In this document: in pieces, positions 5,703-13,006 of the stretch | Numbering within the stretch: the stretch's first letter is position 1 | Layout of the letters: each line of letters begins with the position of its first letter | Origin: JBDTDV01 sp039922875 | Lineage (GTDB): Bacteria; Actinomycetota; Actinomycetes; Actinomycetales; Microbacteriaceae | Assembly (NCBI GenBank): GCA_039922875.1 | Contig: JBDTDV010000027.1 | Coordinates: 1 to 14,184 of the forward strand | Length of the DNA stretch: 14,184 nt | Reading direction: 5' to 3' | Notes under the pieces: generated by a model | Told to the model about the DNA's origin: nothing | Seen by the model: only the letters and a program-made list of their open reading frames with translations | Databases searched by the model: none | Position numbers and translations under genes: made by a program

Positions 5703-6818
5703 TCAGGCGACGCGGTAGCTGGCGACGTCGGATTCGCGCAGGGTCAGGCCGGTTCCGGGCGCCGAGGGATCCGGCCGCACTGTGCCACCGGCCGGGTCGA
5801 GGGTGCCGTCGAAGAACAGCTTCTCGATGCGCACGTGGTCGTGGAACCATTCCAAGTGCCGCAGGTTCGGCACCGCGCTGGCGACCTGCGCGTGCACGTG
5901 CGGTGCGCAGTGCCCGGAGATGTCCAGTCCCTGCGCGGCGGCGACGGATGCTGCGCGCAGCCAGCCGGTGATCCCGCCGCACCTGGTGGCATCGGCCTGC
6001 AGGCAGTCGACCGCTCCGGCTGCGCACATGCGCTGGAAGTAGTACTGGTCAAACCCGTATTCGCCGGCGGCGACATCCGCATCGAGCGCGTCGCGCACCT
6101 CGCGCAGCCCGTCCAGGTCGTCAGAGGAAACCGGCTCCTCGAACCAGGTGACCCGCTGCGCCGATGCCGCCTTGAGCACCCGGATCGCCTGCTTGCGGGT
6201 ATAACCGCCGTTGGCGTCGACGAAGAGTTCGGCGCTTTGCCCGATCACCTCCCGCGCCTGACGGATCCGGTGAAGGTCGCGGTCCTGGTTACCGCCCCAG
6301 GACTCGCCGATCTTAATCTTCACCCGTGGAATCTGCTGCTCGTGCACCCAACCGCTCAGCTGCCGCTCCAGCTGCTCGGCCCGGTAGGTGGTGAATCCGC
6401 CGCTACCGTACACCGGCACGGTTTCCCGCACCGCGCCGAGCAGGCCCTGCAGCGGTAGCTCGAGCAGCCGTGCCTTCAGATCCCAGAGGGCAATATCCAC
6501 GGCGGAGATCGCGTAGCCGATGGCCCCCTGCCGACCGCTGTTGCGCACCGCCCGCACCTGCTCTTCAAACCGCGCACCGATTTCCAGCGCGTCATGACCG
6601 ATCAGAAGCGGGGCGAGGGTATCGCACACGATCGCCCCGATCGCCCGGTTACCGTAGGTCCAACCCGTGCCGAACACGCCGCCGGAGCGCACTGTGACCA
6701 GGATCATCGTGGTCGAATCCCAGTGACAAGTCCCGTCCGCCTCCGGCGCATCGGTCGGCACCACGTAGACCTCGGCCTGCACCGAATCGATGGGTGATTC
6801 GATTCCGTGCCTAGTCAT
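5703..6818 (-). CDS. Enolase superfamily protein, mandelate racemase type (sugar-acid dehydratase or racemase-like)
   Basis: 371 residues, typical of the family. Enolase-superfamily enzymes abstract the proton alpha to a carboxylate using Mg2+. Visible here: K-I-K at 167-169 with the catalytic lysine; metal ligands Asp201 (VDAN), Glu227 (WFEEP) and Glu253 (AAGEYG); and an Asp-His pair, Asp276 in QADATRCGG and a His in HCAPHVH at 303-309. The KxK plus His-Asp pattern places it in the mandelate racemase subgroup, which includes many acid-sugar dehydratases. The exact substrate cannot be read. The ATG at 6818 overlaps the preceding stop by 8 nt. An open frame runs further upstream, but that part is Arg/Ser/Thr-rich, unlike the family and inside the neighbouring gene. 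Co-transcribed with the redox genes upstream. Confidence 0.85.
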   Translation of the reverse strand: MTRHGIESPIDSVQAEVYVVPTDAPEADGTCHWDSTTMILVTVRSGGVFGTGWTYGNRAIGAIVCDTLAPLLIGHDALEIGARFEEQVRAVRNSGRQGAIGYAISAVDIALWDLKARLLELPLQGLLGAVRETVPVYGSGGFTTYRAEQLERQLSGWVHEQQIPRVKIKIGESWGGNQDRDLHRIRQAREVIGQSAELFVDANGGYTRKQAIRVLKAASAQRVTWFEEPVSSDDLDGLREVRDALDADVAAGEYGFDQYYFQRMCAAGAVDCLQADATRCGGITGWLRAASVAAAQGLDISGHCAPHVHAQVASAVPNLRHLEWFHDHVRIEKLFFDGTLDPAGGTVRPDPSAPGTGLTLRESDVASYRVA

Positions 6819-8661
6819 CCTTGTCGTCCCGGGCGTTCTCATGACGTTCGCGGCCCAGGTGCAGCTTTCCCTTGACCCGTTCGATTCCCTCCGAGACCAG
6901 TGCCTCGGCGGAATCCTTGATCGCACCGACCCCGTACGGGTCACCCTTCAGCAGTGCCTCCGCGGTGTTCTTGGCGAACTCGAAGGTGATCTCCGGCGGC
7001 AGCGGCGGCACGTTCTTGCTGGTGTACGCGTCAATCAGGGTGACTCCGCGGTTGGCGAACGCGGTATCCCACGCGGCGGCGACGTCGTCGTCGCTTTTGA
7101 CCCGGATGCCGCGGAAACCCAGCAGCTCGGCCCAGCCCGCATAGTCCACCGACTCCACCGCCTGCGAGGTCGTCCAGACCGGGTTGGCGTCTTCGGTGCG
7201 CATCTCCCAGGAGACCTGGGTGAGGTCATCGTTGTGCAACACCATGATGATCAGCTGCGGGTTATCCCACTTCTGCAGATACTTCTTGACGGTGATCAGC
7301 TCGTTCATCCCGAGCATCTGGAAGGCGCCGTCCCCGATCGTGCAGATGACGCTGCGTTCGGGATACGCGAACTTCGCGGCCACCGCATACGGCATCGCGG
7401 CCAGCATGCTTGCCAGCCGCCCGGAGAGGTCCCCCATCATTCCGCGACGCAGCCGGATGTGATGCCCATACCAATCGGCGGTGGACCCGGCATCCGCGGT
7501 GACGATGGCGTTGGGTGGAAGTCGCTTGTTCAGCTCGTGATACACCCGCCGCGGGTTGACGCCGTCGTCGTAACCCAACATCGCCTGCGCCTGCATCTCG
7601 GACTCCCACTCGCGCATTTCTTCGGCGACGGTGTTCTGCCAGCTGAGATCGGTCTTGGCCTCCAGATGCGGGATCAGTGCCTCAAGGGTCGCTTTCACGT
7701 CCCCCCACAGGTTCAGTTCGGTCGGGTAGCGCAGCCCGATCTGCTCCGGCTTGAGATCAACCTGGATGGCCCGCGCTTGCCCGGTCTTCGGCAAGAATTC
7801 CGAGTACGGATAGTTGGTACCGAGCAACACCAGAGTGTCGCATCCGCTCATTTGGTGGCTGCTGGGCAGCGAGCCGAGCAGGCCCAGCTGTTGCGAATGG
7901 TAGGGAATGTCCGAGGGGACGACCTGCTTGCCGCGCAGGGCGGTGATAATTCCCGCTCCGGCACGCTCGGCGGCCTTCAGCACCTGATCGGTGGCCCCGT
8001 TCGCACCGTGACCGACCATGAAGGTGACCTTTTTACCGGCATTGATGATCGCGGCCGCCTTCAGAATCTCGCTTTCCGGCGGCGTGATCGCCGTCGATGG
8101 CGCGACAGCGCTGGATCGAGCCACCCAGTGTGCGGCTGCGGGCTCGACCATCTTCATCGCCTGCACGTCGTGCGGAAGGATGATCACCGCCGGTCCCAGC
8201 CGCAGCCTGGCGGTACGGAACGCGGTGTCCACCACCACCTGGGCCTGCTGGGGCGTGACGATCGTCTGCACGTACACGGCGACATCGGCCAAGACCCGCT
8301 CCAGATTGCTCTCCTGCTGGGCAAAGGAGCCGAAAGCGTCCAGGCCCTGCTGGCCGACGATGGCGACAACCGGCTGGTTGTCCATCTGCGCGTCGTACAG
8401 CCCGTTGAGCAGATGGAATGCACCGGGGCTGGATGTCGCGATGCAGACGCCCACTTCGCCGGTGAACTTCGCGTGCGCCGTCGCCATGAAGGCGCAGATC
8501 TCCTCGTGGGTCGGCCGGATATAGTCCAGGCCGGTGCCCTCACTTTCAGCCTTGCCAAGCGCGCCATCGAACTCGCCGATTCCATCGCCGGGGAAGCCGA
8601 ACACCCGGCTGACACCCCAGTCCTTCACCCGCTGGATCACAAAATCGCTCACTGTTGTCAT
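6811..8661 (-). CDS. Thiamine-diphosphate-dependent enzyme, pyruvate oxidase/quinone-dependent pyruvate dehydrogenase type
   Basis: 616 residues with the three-domain layout of the acetolactate synthase/PoxB superfamily. The N-terminal domain (about 1-180) carries RPTHEE at 49-54 with the cofactor-activating Glu. A central FAD/NAD-like domain (about 200-350) contains TFMVGHGANG. The C-terminal domain carries the ThDP-Mg motif: GDGAFQM beginning at 443, with the distal Asn477 in H-N-D-D. It best resembles the less-studied 'thiamine pyrophosphate-requiring' branch with an L-x-Q-V-[ST]-W-E segment, not acetolactate synthase. Members of the superfamily decarboxylate 2-oxo acids and pass electrons to quinone or oxygen; the true substrate and acceptor are unknown. 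The tail is highly charged and ends D-D-K-D-D. A strong Shine-Dalgarno supports the ATG at 8661. It lies 43 nt after the GMC gene and overlaps the next gene. Confidence 0.88.
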   Translation of the reverse strand: MTTVSDFVIQRVKDWGVSRVFGFPGDGIGEFDGALGKAESEGTGLDYIRPTHEEICAFMATAHAKFTGEVGVCIATSSPGAFHLLNGLYDAQMDNQPVVAIVGQQGLDAFGSFAQQESNLERVLADVAVYVQTIVTPQQAQVVVDTAFRTARLRLGPAVIILPHDVQAMKMVEPAAAHWVARSSAVAPSTAITPPESEILKAAAIINAGKKVTFMVGHGANGATDQVLKAAERAGAGIITALRGKQVVPSDIPYHSQQLGLLGSLPSSHQMSGCDTLVLLGTNYPYSEFLPKTGQARAIQVDLKPEQIGLRYPTELNLWGDVKATLEALIPHLEAKTDLSWQNTVAEEMREWESEMQAQAMLGYDDGVNPRRVYHELNKRLPPNAIVTADAGSTADWYGHHIRLRRGMMGDLSGRLASMLAAMPYAVAAKFAYPERSVICTIGDGAFQMLGMNELITVKKYLQKWDNPQLIIMVLHNDDLTQVSWEMRTEDANPVWTTSQAVESVDYAGWAELLGFRGIRVKSDDDVAAAWDTAFANRGVTLIDAYTSKNVPPLPPEITFEFAKNTAEALLKGDPYGVGAIKDSAEALVSEGIERVKGKLHLGRERHENARDDKDD

Positions 8662-8667
8662 CTCACA

Positions 8668-8676
8668 CCTCTCCTT
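8668..8676 (-). promoter_or_regulatory. Strong Shine-Dalgarno of the ThDP enzyme gene
   Basis: The - strand reads AAGGAGAGG followed by six bases and ATG, the best ribosome binding site in the cluster. It fixes the start at 8661 and suggests that this gene is translated more strongly than its coupled neighbours. Confidence 0.75.
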
Positions 8677-8704
8677 CGTTCGTCGCGACAGTTCCCGGCG
8701 CGGG

Positions 8705-10336
8705 TCAGCTGGCGCTGCCGGCCAGCAGCCGGTCCGCGGCGCGCGCTGCGACGGCCATGATCGTCAACGCCGGATTCGCGCTGCCCTGGGTGGGCAGCAC
8801 ACTCCCGTCGGTGATCAACAGGTTCGGCACCGCGAAGCTGCGGCAGTCGGAGTCGACCACGCCCTCCTGCTCAACTGCCGCCATCCGTGCGCCGCCGACC
8901 AGGTGCGCGTACCGCTGAATCGTGATCACCTCGTCGGCGCCCGCAGCGCGCAGGATGTCCTCCATCACCGACTGTGCCGCCTTCAGCAACTGCTTGTCGT
9001 TCTCGCACTGGGAATACGAGAACTGGGCTACCGGCATCCCGTTTCGATCAGTCTCCTCGGCGAGAGTGACCCGGTTGCCGGCCTGCGGCAGGAATTCGCA
9101 CAGCGCACCGTAGGTCGCCCAGTGCACGTAGTCGCCCATGTAGTGCCGCAGCGCTTTGCCCCAATGACCCTGCGCCATGATATGTTCCGACCAGGCGATC
9201 GGCAACGGAGAAACGCTCTGCACCGAGAAACCGCGCTTGTACGGCTTGGTCGGGTCGGTTTCGTAGAAGTCCTCTGAGCTGACCTCCGGCGGCGGGCCCT
9301 TCCACATGTGCACCTCAGCGTCGAACCGACCGGCGGTCTGCGGCGCCCCCTGCACCATCAGGTAGCGGCCCACCTGATCGAAGTCGTTGCACAGTCCGTT
9401 CGGGAACCGGTCCGAGGTCGAGTTCAGCAGCAATCTCGGCGTCTCGATCGAGTACCCGGCAACGGCGACCATGGCGGCCCGCTGGAACCTCTGCCTGCCG
9501 CCGCGCACGTAGTGCACGCCGGTAGCCCGACCGGTCCGCTGGTCGATCTCGATCCGGGTGGCCATCGAATCGCCGCGGATCTCGGCGCCGTGCGCGAGGG
9601 CATCCGGAACATGGGTGATCAGTGGTGACGCCTTCGCGTTGACCTTACAGCCCTGCAGGCAGAACCCGCGGTAAATGCAGTGCGGCCGGTTGCCGAACCG
9701 CCCGTTCGCGATCGCGACCGGACCGACCTTCGCGGTGACCCCGCAGGCCAGAGCGCCGCGAAGGAAGAGCTCGCCGTTGCCGGAAACTGGATGCGGTCGG
9801 TGCGGATACGAGTGCGGGTCACCCCAGGGCCAATTCTCCCCGGCCACCGGCAGTTCGTTCTCGATGTCCTGGTAGTAGGGCCGGAGGTCTTGGTACGCAA
9901 TCGGCCAGTCCGCGCCGACGCCATCCTGGCTCCGGGTACGAAAGTCGCTCGGGTGAAACCGAGGGGTGTAGCCGGCGTAATGCACCATCGATCCACCGAC
10001 GCCGCGGCCGGAGTTGTTCGAGCCCAATGGCACCGGATCCTCGCCGCTGATCACCCGCGGCTCGGTCCAGTACAGGTGGTGCGAGCCGGCTTCGTCGCTG
10101 ACCCAGTCGACCTCCGGATCCCAGAACGGCCCGGCATCGATGTCCACGACCGTCCAGCCCGCCCTGGCCATCCGCTGGGTGAGCGTCGCCCCGCCGGCAC
10201 CGGCACCAATGACGACCAGGTCGACCTCGTCCTCGTCAGCGAACTCGCGCATGTTCTCCCGCAGGCGCGGTTCGATCTTCGAGCCGTCCGGGGTCAACAG
10301 CCACGGCGACTCGTTGCGCTCGCGAAGCTGCGTCAT
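8705..10336 (-). CDS. GMC family FAD-dependent oxidoreductase (gluconate 2-dehydrogenase large-subunit-like)
   Basis: A 543-residue flavoenzyme of the glucose-methanol-choline family; members oxidise alcohols and sugars. The FAD dinucleotide motif VVIGAGAGGATL spans 41-52, later than usual because a charged 35-residue N-terminal segment precedes it. A cysteine-containing segment RGFCLQGCKVN lies mid-protein. The C-terminal active-site pair is present: His478 in AHLVGGARM and Asn521 in GSANPALTIMAVAARAAD. There is no signal peptide or twin-arginine motif, so it should be cytoplasmic, unlike the exported three-subunit gluconate dehydrogenases of proteobacteria. The ATG at 10336 overlaps the stop of the subunit 3-like gene by one base (TGATG), which argues that the two products form a complex. 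The substrate is undetermined. Confidence 0.9.
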   Translation of the reverse strand: MTQLRERNESPWLLTPDGSKIEPRLRENMREFADEDEVDLVVIGAGAGGATLTQRMARAGWTVVDIDAGPFWDPEVDWVSDEAGSHHLYWTEPRVISGEDPVPLGSNNSGRGVGGSMVHYAGYTPRFHPSDFRTRSQDGVGADWPIAYQDLRPYYQDIENELPVAGENWPWGDPHSYPHRPHPVSGNGELFLRGALACGVTAKVGPVAIANGRFGNRPHCIYRGFCLQGCKVNAKASPLITHVPDALAHGAEIRGDSMATRIEIDQRTGRATGVHYVRGGRQRFQRAAMVAVAGYSIETPRLLLNSTSDRFPNGLCNDFDQVGRYLMVQGAPQTAGRFDAEVHMWKGPPPEVSSEDFYETDPTKPYKRGFSVQSVSPLPIAWSEHIMAQGHWGKALRHYMGDYVHWATYGALCEFLPQAGNRVTLAEETDRNGMPVAQFSYSQCENDKQLLKAAQSVMEDILRAAGADEVITIQRYAHLVGGARMAAVEQEGVVDSDCRSFAVPNLLITDGSVLPTQGSANPALTIMAVAARAADRLLAGSAS

Positions 10337-11058
10337 CAGGTACCACCCGCCTTTGCACTGTCGGCGGCCGGGCCGCCAGAATCCACGCCGGACGAAGGCC
10401 GGCCCGCCGTCTTTTTCGCTTCCAGGTCGCCGGCGGCCGGGTCGTCGTGCGGTCGGGCATCGGGAACCTCAAACGGTTCGCGTTTGTCCAGCCCCAGGTT
10501 CTTGTAGCCGCGCGGGTAGGCCGGGCCGGCAAAGCCGATCTCGTTCCAAGCCCATGGATGCGAGTAGAACGCCGTGCACGCGTAGCGAGTCCACAAGCCC
10601 CAAACCTTGCCGGCCGCCAGTTCGTGCCAGTCCTCCTGGCCGAGGTCGTGGATCGCGGCGAGGATGTCGGTCTGTTCCTCCCAGGAGCAGTCAACAAAGC
10701 GGCGCCCGTGGCGCTGGCCCGCATCATCGTCGAGCCCCTTCAGCGATGCCCGCCAGGCCTGAGCATCGGTGGGCATCGAGTCGTAATGCCAGCCGTCGGT
10801 TTTCCCGTCAGCCAGCCGGCTGTCCACCATTTGCACTACCGGCACGCGCGGATCCTCGCGCTGGTACAGCAGTTGGTCGAACAGTGCGCCGGCGGTAGCC
10901 TCCTCTTCCGGAGTGAAGAATCGGATTGCGGGCAGCATTCCGAGCCGCGACCCGACGGTGGCCTGCGTCGCGCGGTCCCACTGTTCGGCCTGGGCGAGCA
11001 CGTCAAAACCTGGAAACCGGCCGCCGCCGTTCGCGGCGTCCAGTGGTAGCTCGGTCAC
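10336..11058 (-). CDS. Gluconate 2-dehydrogenase subunit 3 family protein
   Basis: A 240-residue protein of the small-subunit family that accompanies GMC-type dehydrogenases. Characteristic parts are FFTPEEEATAGALFDQLL near 47-64 and the conserved block FYSHPWAWNEIGFAG followed by PAYPRGY (about 164-185). The last 50 or so residues are Ala/Gly/Pro/Lys-rich and probably disordered. The typical twin-arginine signal of the family is absent, consistent with its GMC partner. The start is the GTG at 11058, which overlaps the stop of the membrane-protein gene in GTGA. The frame stays open as far as 11343, but that part is a basic shadow of the neighbouring gene. The molecular role of this subunit is not well established in the family. 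Confidence 0.85.
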   Translation of the reverse strand: MTELPLDAANGGGRFPGFDVLAQAEQWDRATQATVGSRLGMLPAIRFFTPEEEATAGALFDQLLYQREDPRVPVVQMVDSRLADGKTDGWHYDSMPTDAQAWRASLKGLDDDAGQRHGRRFVDCSWEEQTDILAAIHDLGQEDWHELAAGKVWGLWTRYACTAFYSHPWAWNEIGFAGPAYPRGYKNLGLDKREPFEVPDARPHDDPAAGDLEAKKTAGRPSSGVDSGGPAADSAKAGGT

Positions 11059-11576
11059 TTTTCCCGCCGCAGAATCGCCGCGAGCAGACCCATACCTCCG
11101 ACCAGGGTGACCAGCAGCGGCGCCATCAGTGGCGGCCCCATTTCCATGTTGTACCGAAAGTTGTGCCAGCCACCTGGCTTTTCCTTGATGCCTCGGCCGT
11201 GCAGCCAGACGCCCTGCAGCCCGTTGGCGATGATCGTCGCGGATGCCACCGGGAGCGCGGTCTTCGCCAGTCGCTGGCTCAGCACGCCGGCGACCCCGGC
11301 CGCCGCGCCCACTGGACCGAGCGCGACCGGAACCCACATCCATTTGTCGCCGAAGCTCGCTTTGTCATGCTCGAAGAAGATCTCCGCAGCGGTCACCAGT
11401 GCCCCGGCCGCCGTCAGCCCGGATAGGCTGCGCTCAAATCGTCCCGTTTCCACATTGCGCACCATCCGATCGATGCCGTGCAGCACCGGGCCGGCTGCGT
11501 CGCGTCGGAGGGTGTGGCGGACAGTGCGACGAAGGATCGGACCGTGGTGGGGTGGGCTGGCAATTCGTCTCGGCAT
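11055..11576 (-). CDS. Four-helix integral membrane protein, likely partner or anchor of the GMC/subunit 3 dehydrogenase
   Basis: Not recognised as a named family. The 173 residues have a basic N-terminal region (about 1-48, many Arg and His) and four hydrophobic segments: about 50-68, 79-99, 106-126 and 148-169. Between helices 3 and 4 lies a polar loop rich in Gly, Trp, His and Tyr (GGWHNFRYNMEMGPP, 135-149). The ATG at 11576 is preferred over one 48 nt upstream because AGGA sits 4 nt before it. The stop overlaps the start of the subunit 3-like gene by 4 nt, so the two are translationally coupled. Position and topology suggest a membrane anchor or quinone-side subunit taking the place of the cytochrome subunit, which is missing here (no CxxCH). 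That role is inference. Confidence 0.75.
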   Translation of the reverse strand: MPRRIASPPHHGPILRRTVRHTLRRDAAGPVLHGIDRMVRNVETGRFERSLSGLTAAGALVTAAEIFFEHDKASFGDKWMWVPVALGPVGAAAGVAGVLSQRLAKTALPVASATIIANGLQGVWLHGRGIKEKPGGWHNFRYNMEMGPPLMAPLLVTLVGGMGLLAAILRREK

Positions 11577-11580
11577 TGTT

Positions 11581-11584
11581 TCCT
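11581..11584 (-). promoter_or_regulatory. Shine-Dalgarno deciding the membrane-protein start
   Basis: The - strand reads AGGAAACAATG. This places the start at 11576 and disfavours the longer reading from 11624, which would add 16 residues of no membrane or family character. Confidence 0.6.
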
Positions 11585-11735
11585 GGTCTCTATCCACCGC
11601 CGGCACGACCCGCCCTGCGGCCACGAGCCCATCTTGCGCGCGGATGCTTTACCCGACAAGGGCAGATTTGCGGCCTTTTGCCGTGCCGGCTTCGCCGCAT
11701 CGGAAACGGCGGATCGGAAAAGACAACGCCAGAGG
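11585..11735 (-). promoter_or_regulatory. Intergenic gap upstream of the redox cassette (possible promoter region)
   Basis: The gap between the aldose 1-epimerase stop and the membrane-protein start is 159 nt (11577-11735), the widest on the - strand. It is the natural place for a promoter of the five-gene cassette. On the - strand a TTGTCG is followed, after about 18 nt, by CAAGAT or AAGATG, a poor match to a SigA promoter. No operator-like palindrome and no clear terminator hairpin for the upstream gene were seen. The sequence is less C-biased than the transcript ends at the left of the window. Confidence 0.3.
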
Positions 11736-12683
11736 TCAGGCGAGGCGGGCGCCCCAGGTGCTAACGCTCGAAGCGCCGGGCTCGAGGCGGATCACCCGAT
11801 CCCCGGTCGCGAGGGCGTTCGGGGGGCAGGTCATCGGCTCGGTGCCAAGACCCTTCCTCCGGCGTGGCGCGGCCAGCGTGTCCGCCGTGTACAGCTCCAG
11901 TAGCGGGGAGCTCTCGTCCACCCACAACTCGGCGGTACGGCCATCGGGCCCGGTCAGTCTCGCCCAGGCGCGGCCGTCCTGGTCTCGAATCAGGTCGGTA
12001 AACGCGAAGTCGATCTCGAGCGCTCCGATCCGCTTCGGCGCGCGGAAGTCGAACGCGGTGCCGTGCACGGGTTCGGTTCCGGTGGGAAGTTGCCGCTCGT
12101 CATCGGTATCAATGCGGGTGGCGGCATCCAGCTGCAGGGTGCACTCGTCGACCGACGCGGCTTCGGCTCCGGAGGCCGACGGGCCAGGTGCCAGGTACGG
12201 ATGCTGTCCGCAGCCGTACGGCAATGCCCGATCGCCGAGGTTGGTCGCCGTCGTCGTCACGGTGAGGCCGTCCGCGGCGAGCGCGTACTCGATCCGCACA
12301 TCGAGCACGAACGGGTACCCGGTCAACGGATACAGCCTGGTGCCCATCACCAACCGACCGTCGCCGCGCTCCAGTGCGGTCCAGGTCCGCCAGCGCAAGA
12401 ATCCGTGGATCGCATTGTGCTTTGTCGGCTCGGTCAACGCGACCTGGTAGTCCGCGCCGTCGAAGCTGTACCTGCCATCCGCCAGTCGGTTCGGCCACGG
12501 GATCAGTGGCGCGCCGTGCGCGCCGTCGCAGATGGCATCCACCGCATACGGGTGCAGCACGTCGCGCCCGGCATTCGAATAGGACCGGACGCCGCCGCCC
12601 ACCTCGACGATCGTCGCGGTCTGCTGCTGGTAGCTGATCTCGAATTGCTCACCGGATGGCGCAAGTCCCATGCTGTCACTCAC
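11736..12683 (-). CDS. Aldose 1-epimerase (mutarotase) family protein
   Basis: A 315-residue soluble protein of the galactose mutarotase-like fold, which interconverts alpha and beta anomers of aldoses. Visible family features are P-W-P-N-R near 62-66, NAIHGFLRW with the first active-site His, GCGQHPYL with the second His, and GTEPMTCPPNA, where Glu should be the catalytic base. The sugar specificity cannot be told. A GTG start at 12683 is chosen because GAGGGA lies immediately upstream; an ATG four codons later has no ribosome binding site. It follows the DUF3618 gene by 33 nt, so it may belong to the same transcript as the upstream small membrane proteins. By function it fits equally well with the sugar-oxidation cassette that follows after a 159-nt gap. 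Confidence 0.92.
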   Translation of the reverse strand: MSDSMGLAPSGEQFEISYQQQTATIVEVGGGVRSYSNAGRDVLHPYAVDAICDGAHGAPLIPWPNRLADGRYSFDGADYQVALTEPTKHNAIHGFLRWRTWTALERGDGRLVMGTRLYPLTGYPFVLDVRIEYALAADGLTVTTTATNLGDRALPYGCGQHPYLAPGPSASGAEAASVDECTLQLDAATRIDTDDERQLPTGTEPVHGTAFDFRAPKRIGALEIDFAFTDLIRDQDGRAWARLTGPDGRTAELWVDESSPLLELYTADTLAAPRRRKGLGTEPMTCPPNALATGDRVIRLEPGASSVSTWGARLA

Positions 12684-12716
12684 TCTTCCCTCATCGCGAT
12701 TGCAGGGCGCGACGTC

Positions 12717-13004
12717 TCAGCGGTTCTGCACGGCGCGTACCCCGAAGTACGCCGCAGCACCGACCGCCGCGGTCACTCCGACCACAACCGCGGCCAACGC
12801 GGCTGGATTGTTGTCCCTGAGCAGCCGCACCCTGGCGCGCGCCCTGGCCATCCGACGCCTGATCCGCTTGGGCAGGTTCAGCTTGTCTTCCAGGGCATCC
12901 AGCGTGAATGCGAGTTCGGTTCTCGCGCGCTCGACCTCACTCATCGTCTGCGTGCTCATCGTCTGCGTGCTCATCGTCTCAGTGCTCATCGTCTGCGTGC
13001 TCAT
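12717..13004 (-). CDS. DUF3618 family small membrane protein with repeated N-terminus
   Basis: 95 residues if started at the first ATG. The conserved part begins MSEVERARTELAFTLDALED at residue 21, continues with a basic linker (L-P-K-R-I-R-R-R), and ends with one transmembrane helix (about 70-90) and a short basic tail, as in DUF3618 proteins of unknown function. Residues 1-20 are four copies of a five-residue unit, M-S-T-[QE]-T, encoded by 15-bp tandem repeats, so ATG codons at 13004, 12989, 12974, 12959 and 12944 are all in frame. Comparison with the family suggests that 12944 was the original start; which is used cannot be decided from sequence. There is no clear Shine-Dalgarno, so coupling to the gene upstream (stop at 13007) is likely. 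Confidence 0.85.
   Translation of the reverse strand: MSTQTMSTETMSTQTMSTQTMSEVERARTELAFTLDALEDKLNLPKRIRRRMARARARVRLLRDNNPAALAAVVVGVTAAVGAAAYFGVRAVQNR
12942..13004 (-). repeat. 15-bp tandem repeat spanning the DUF3618 start codon
   Basis: Four units on the + strand, catcgtctgcgtgct at 12942-12956, 12957-12971, 12972-12986 (two changed bases, ca for gc) and 12987-13001, plus a final cat at 13002-13004. Each unit supplies an in-frame ATG on the - strand. Because the unit is a multiple of three, copy-number change would lengthen or shorten the N-terminus without a frameshift. Confidence 0.9.
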
Positions 13005-13006
13005 AA

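Noticed and set aside
6819..6944. N-terminal extension of the enolase-family protein (42 more codons)
   Set aside because: The extra residues are Arg/Ser/Thr-rich, overlap the end of the ThDP gene and are unlike the family N-terminus; the ATG at 6818 begins just before the conserved fold.
6790..8760. A 656-codon open frame on the + strand opposite the ThDP enzyme
   Set aside because: It is the complementary shadow of a clearly conserved gene. The product is rich in His, Arg, Gly and Asp with no family motif, as expected from GC3-biased DNA read antisense.
11059..11343. N-terminal extension of the subunit 3-like protein
   Set aside because: The added part is a Gly/Arg-rich shadow of the membrane-protein gene. 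The GTG at 11058 in a GTGA overlap is a better start.
11585..11735. A SigB/SigF-type stress promoter (GTTT...GGGTAA) before the redox cassette
   Set aside because: GGGTAA and GTTT are both present, but they are far more than the required 15-17 nt apart.
11107..12450. A 447-codon + strand open frame opposite the aldose 1-epimerase and membrane-protein genes
   Set aside because: Ser/Arg/Ala/Pro-rich shadow without recognisable domains, spanning two real genes and the gap between them.
12942..13004. CRISPR-like array
   Set aside because: The repeats are 15 bp, directly adjacent without spacers, and lie in frame in a coding region.
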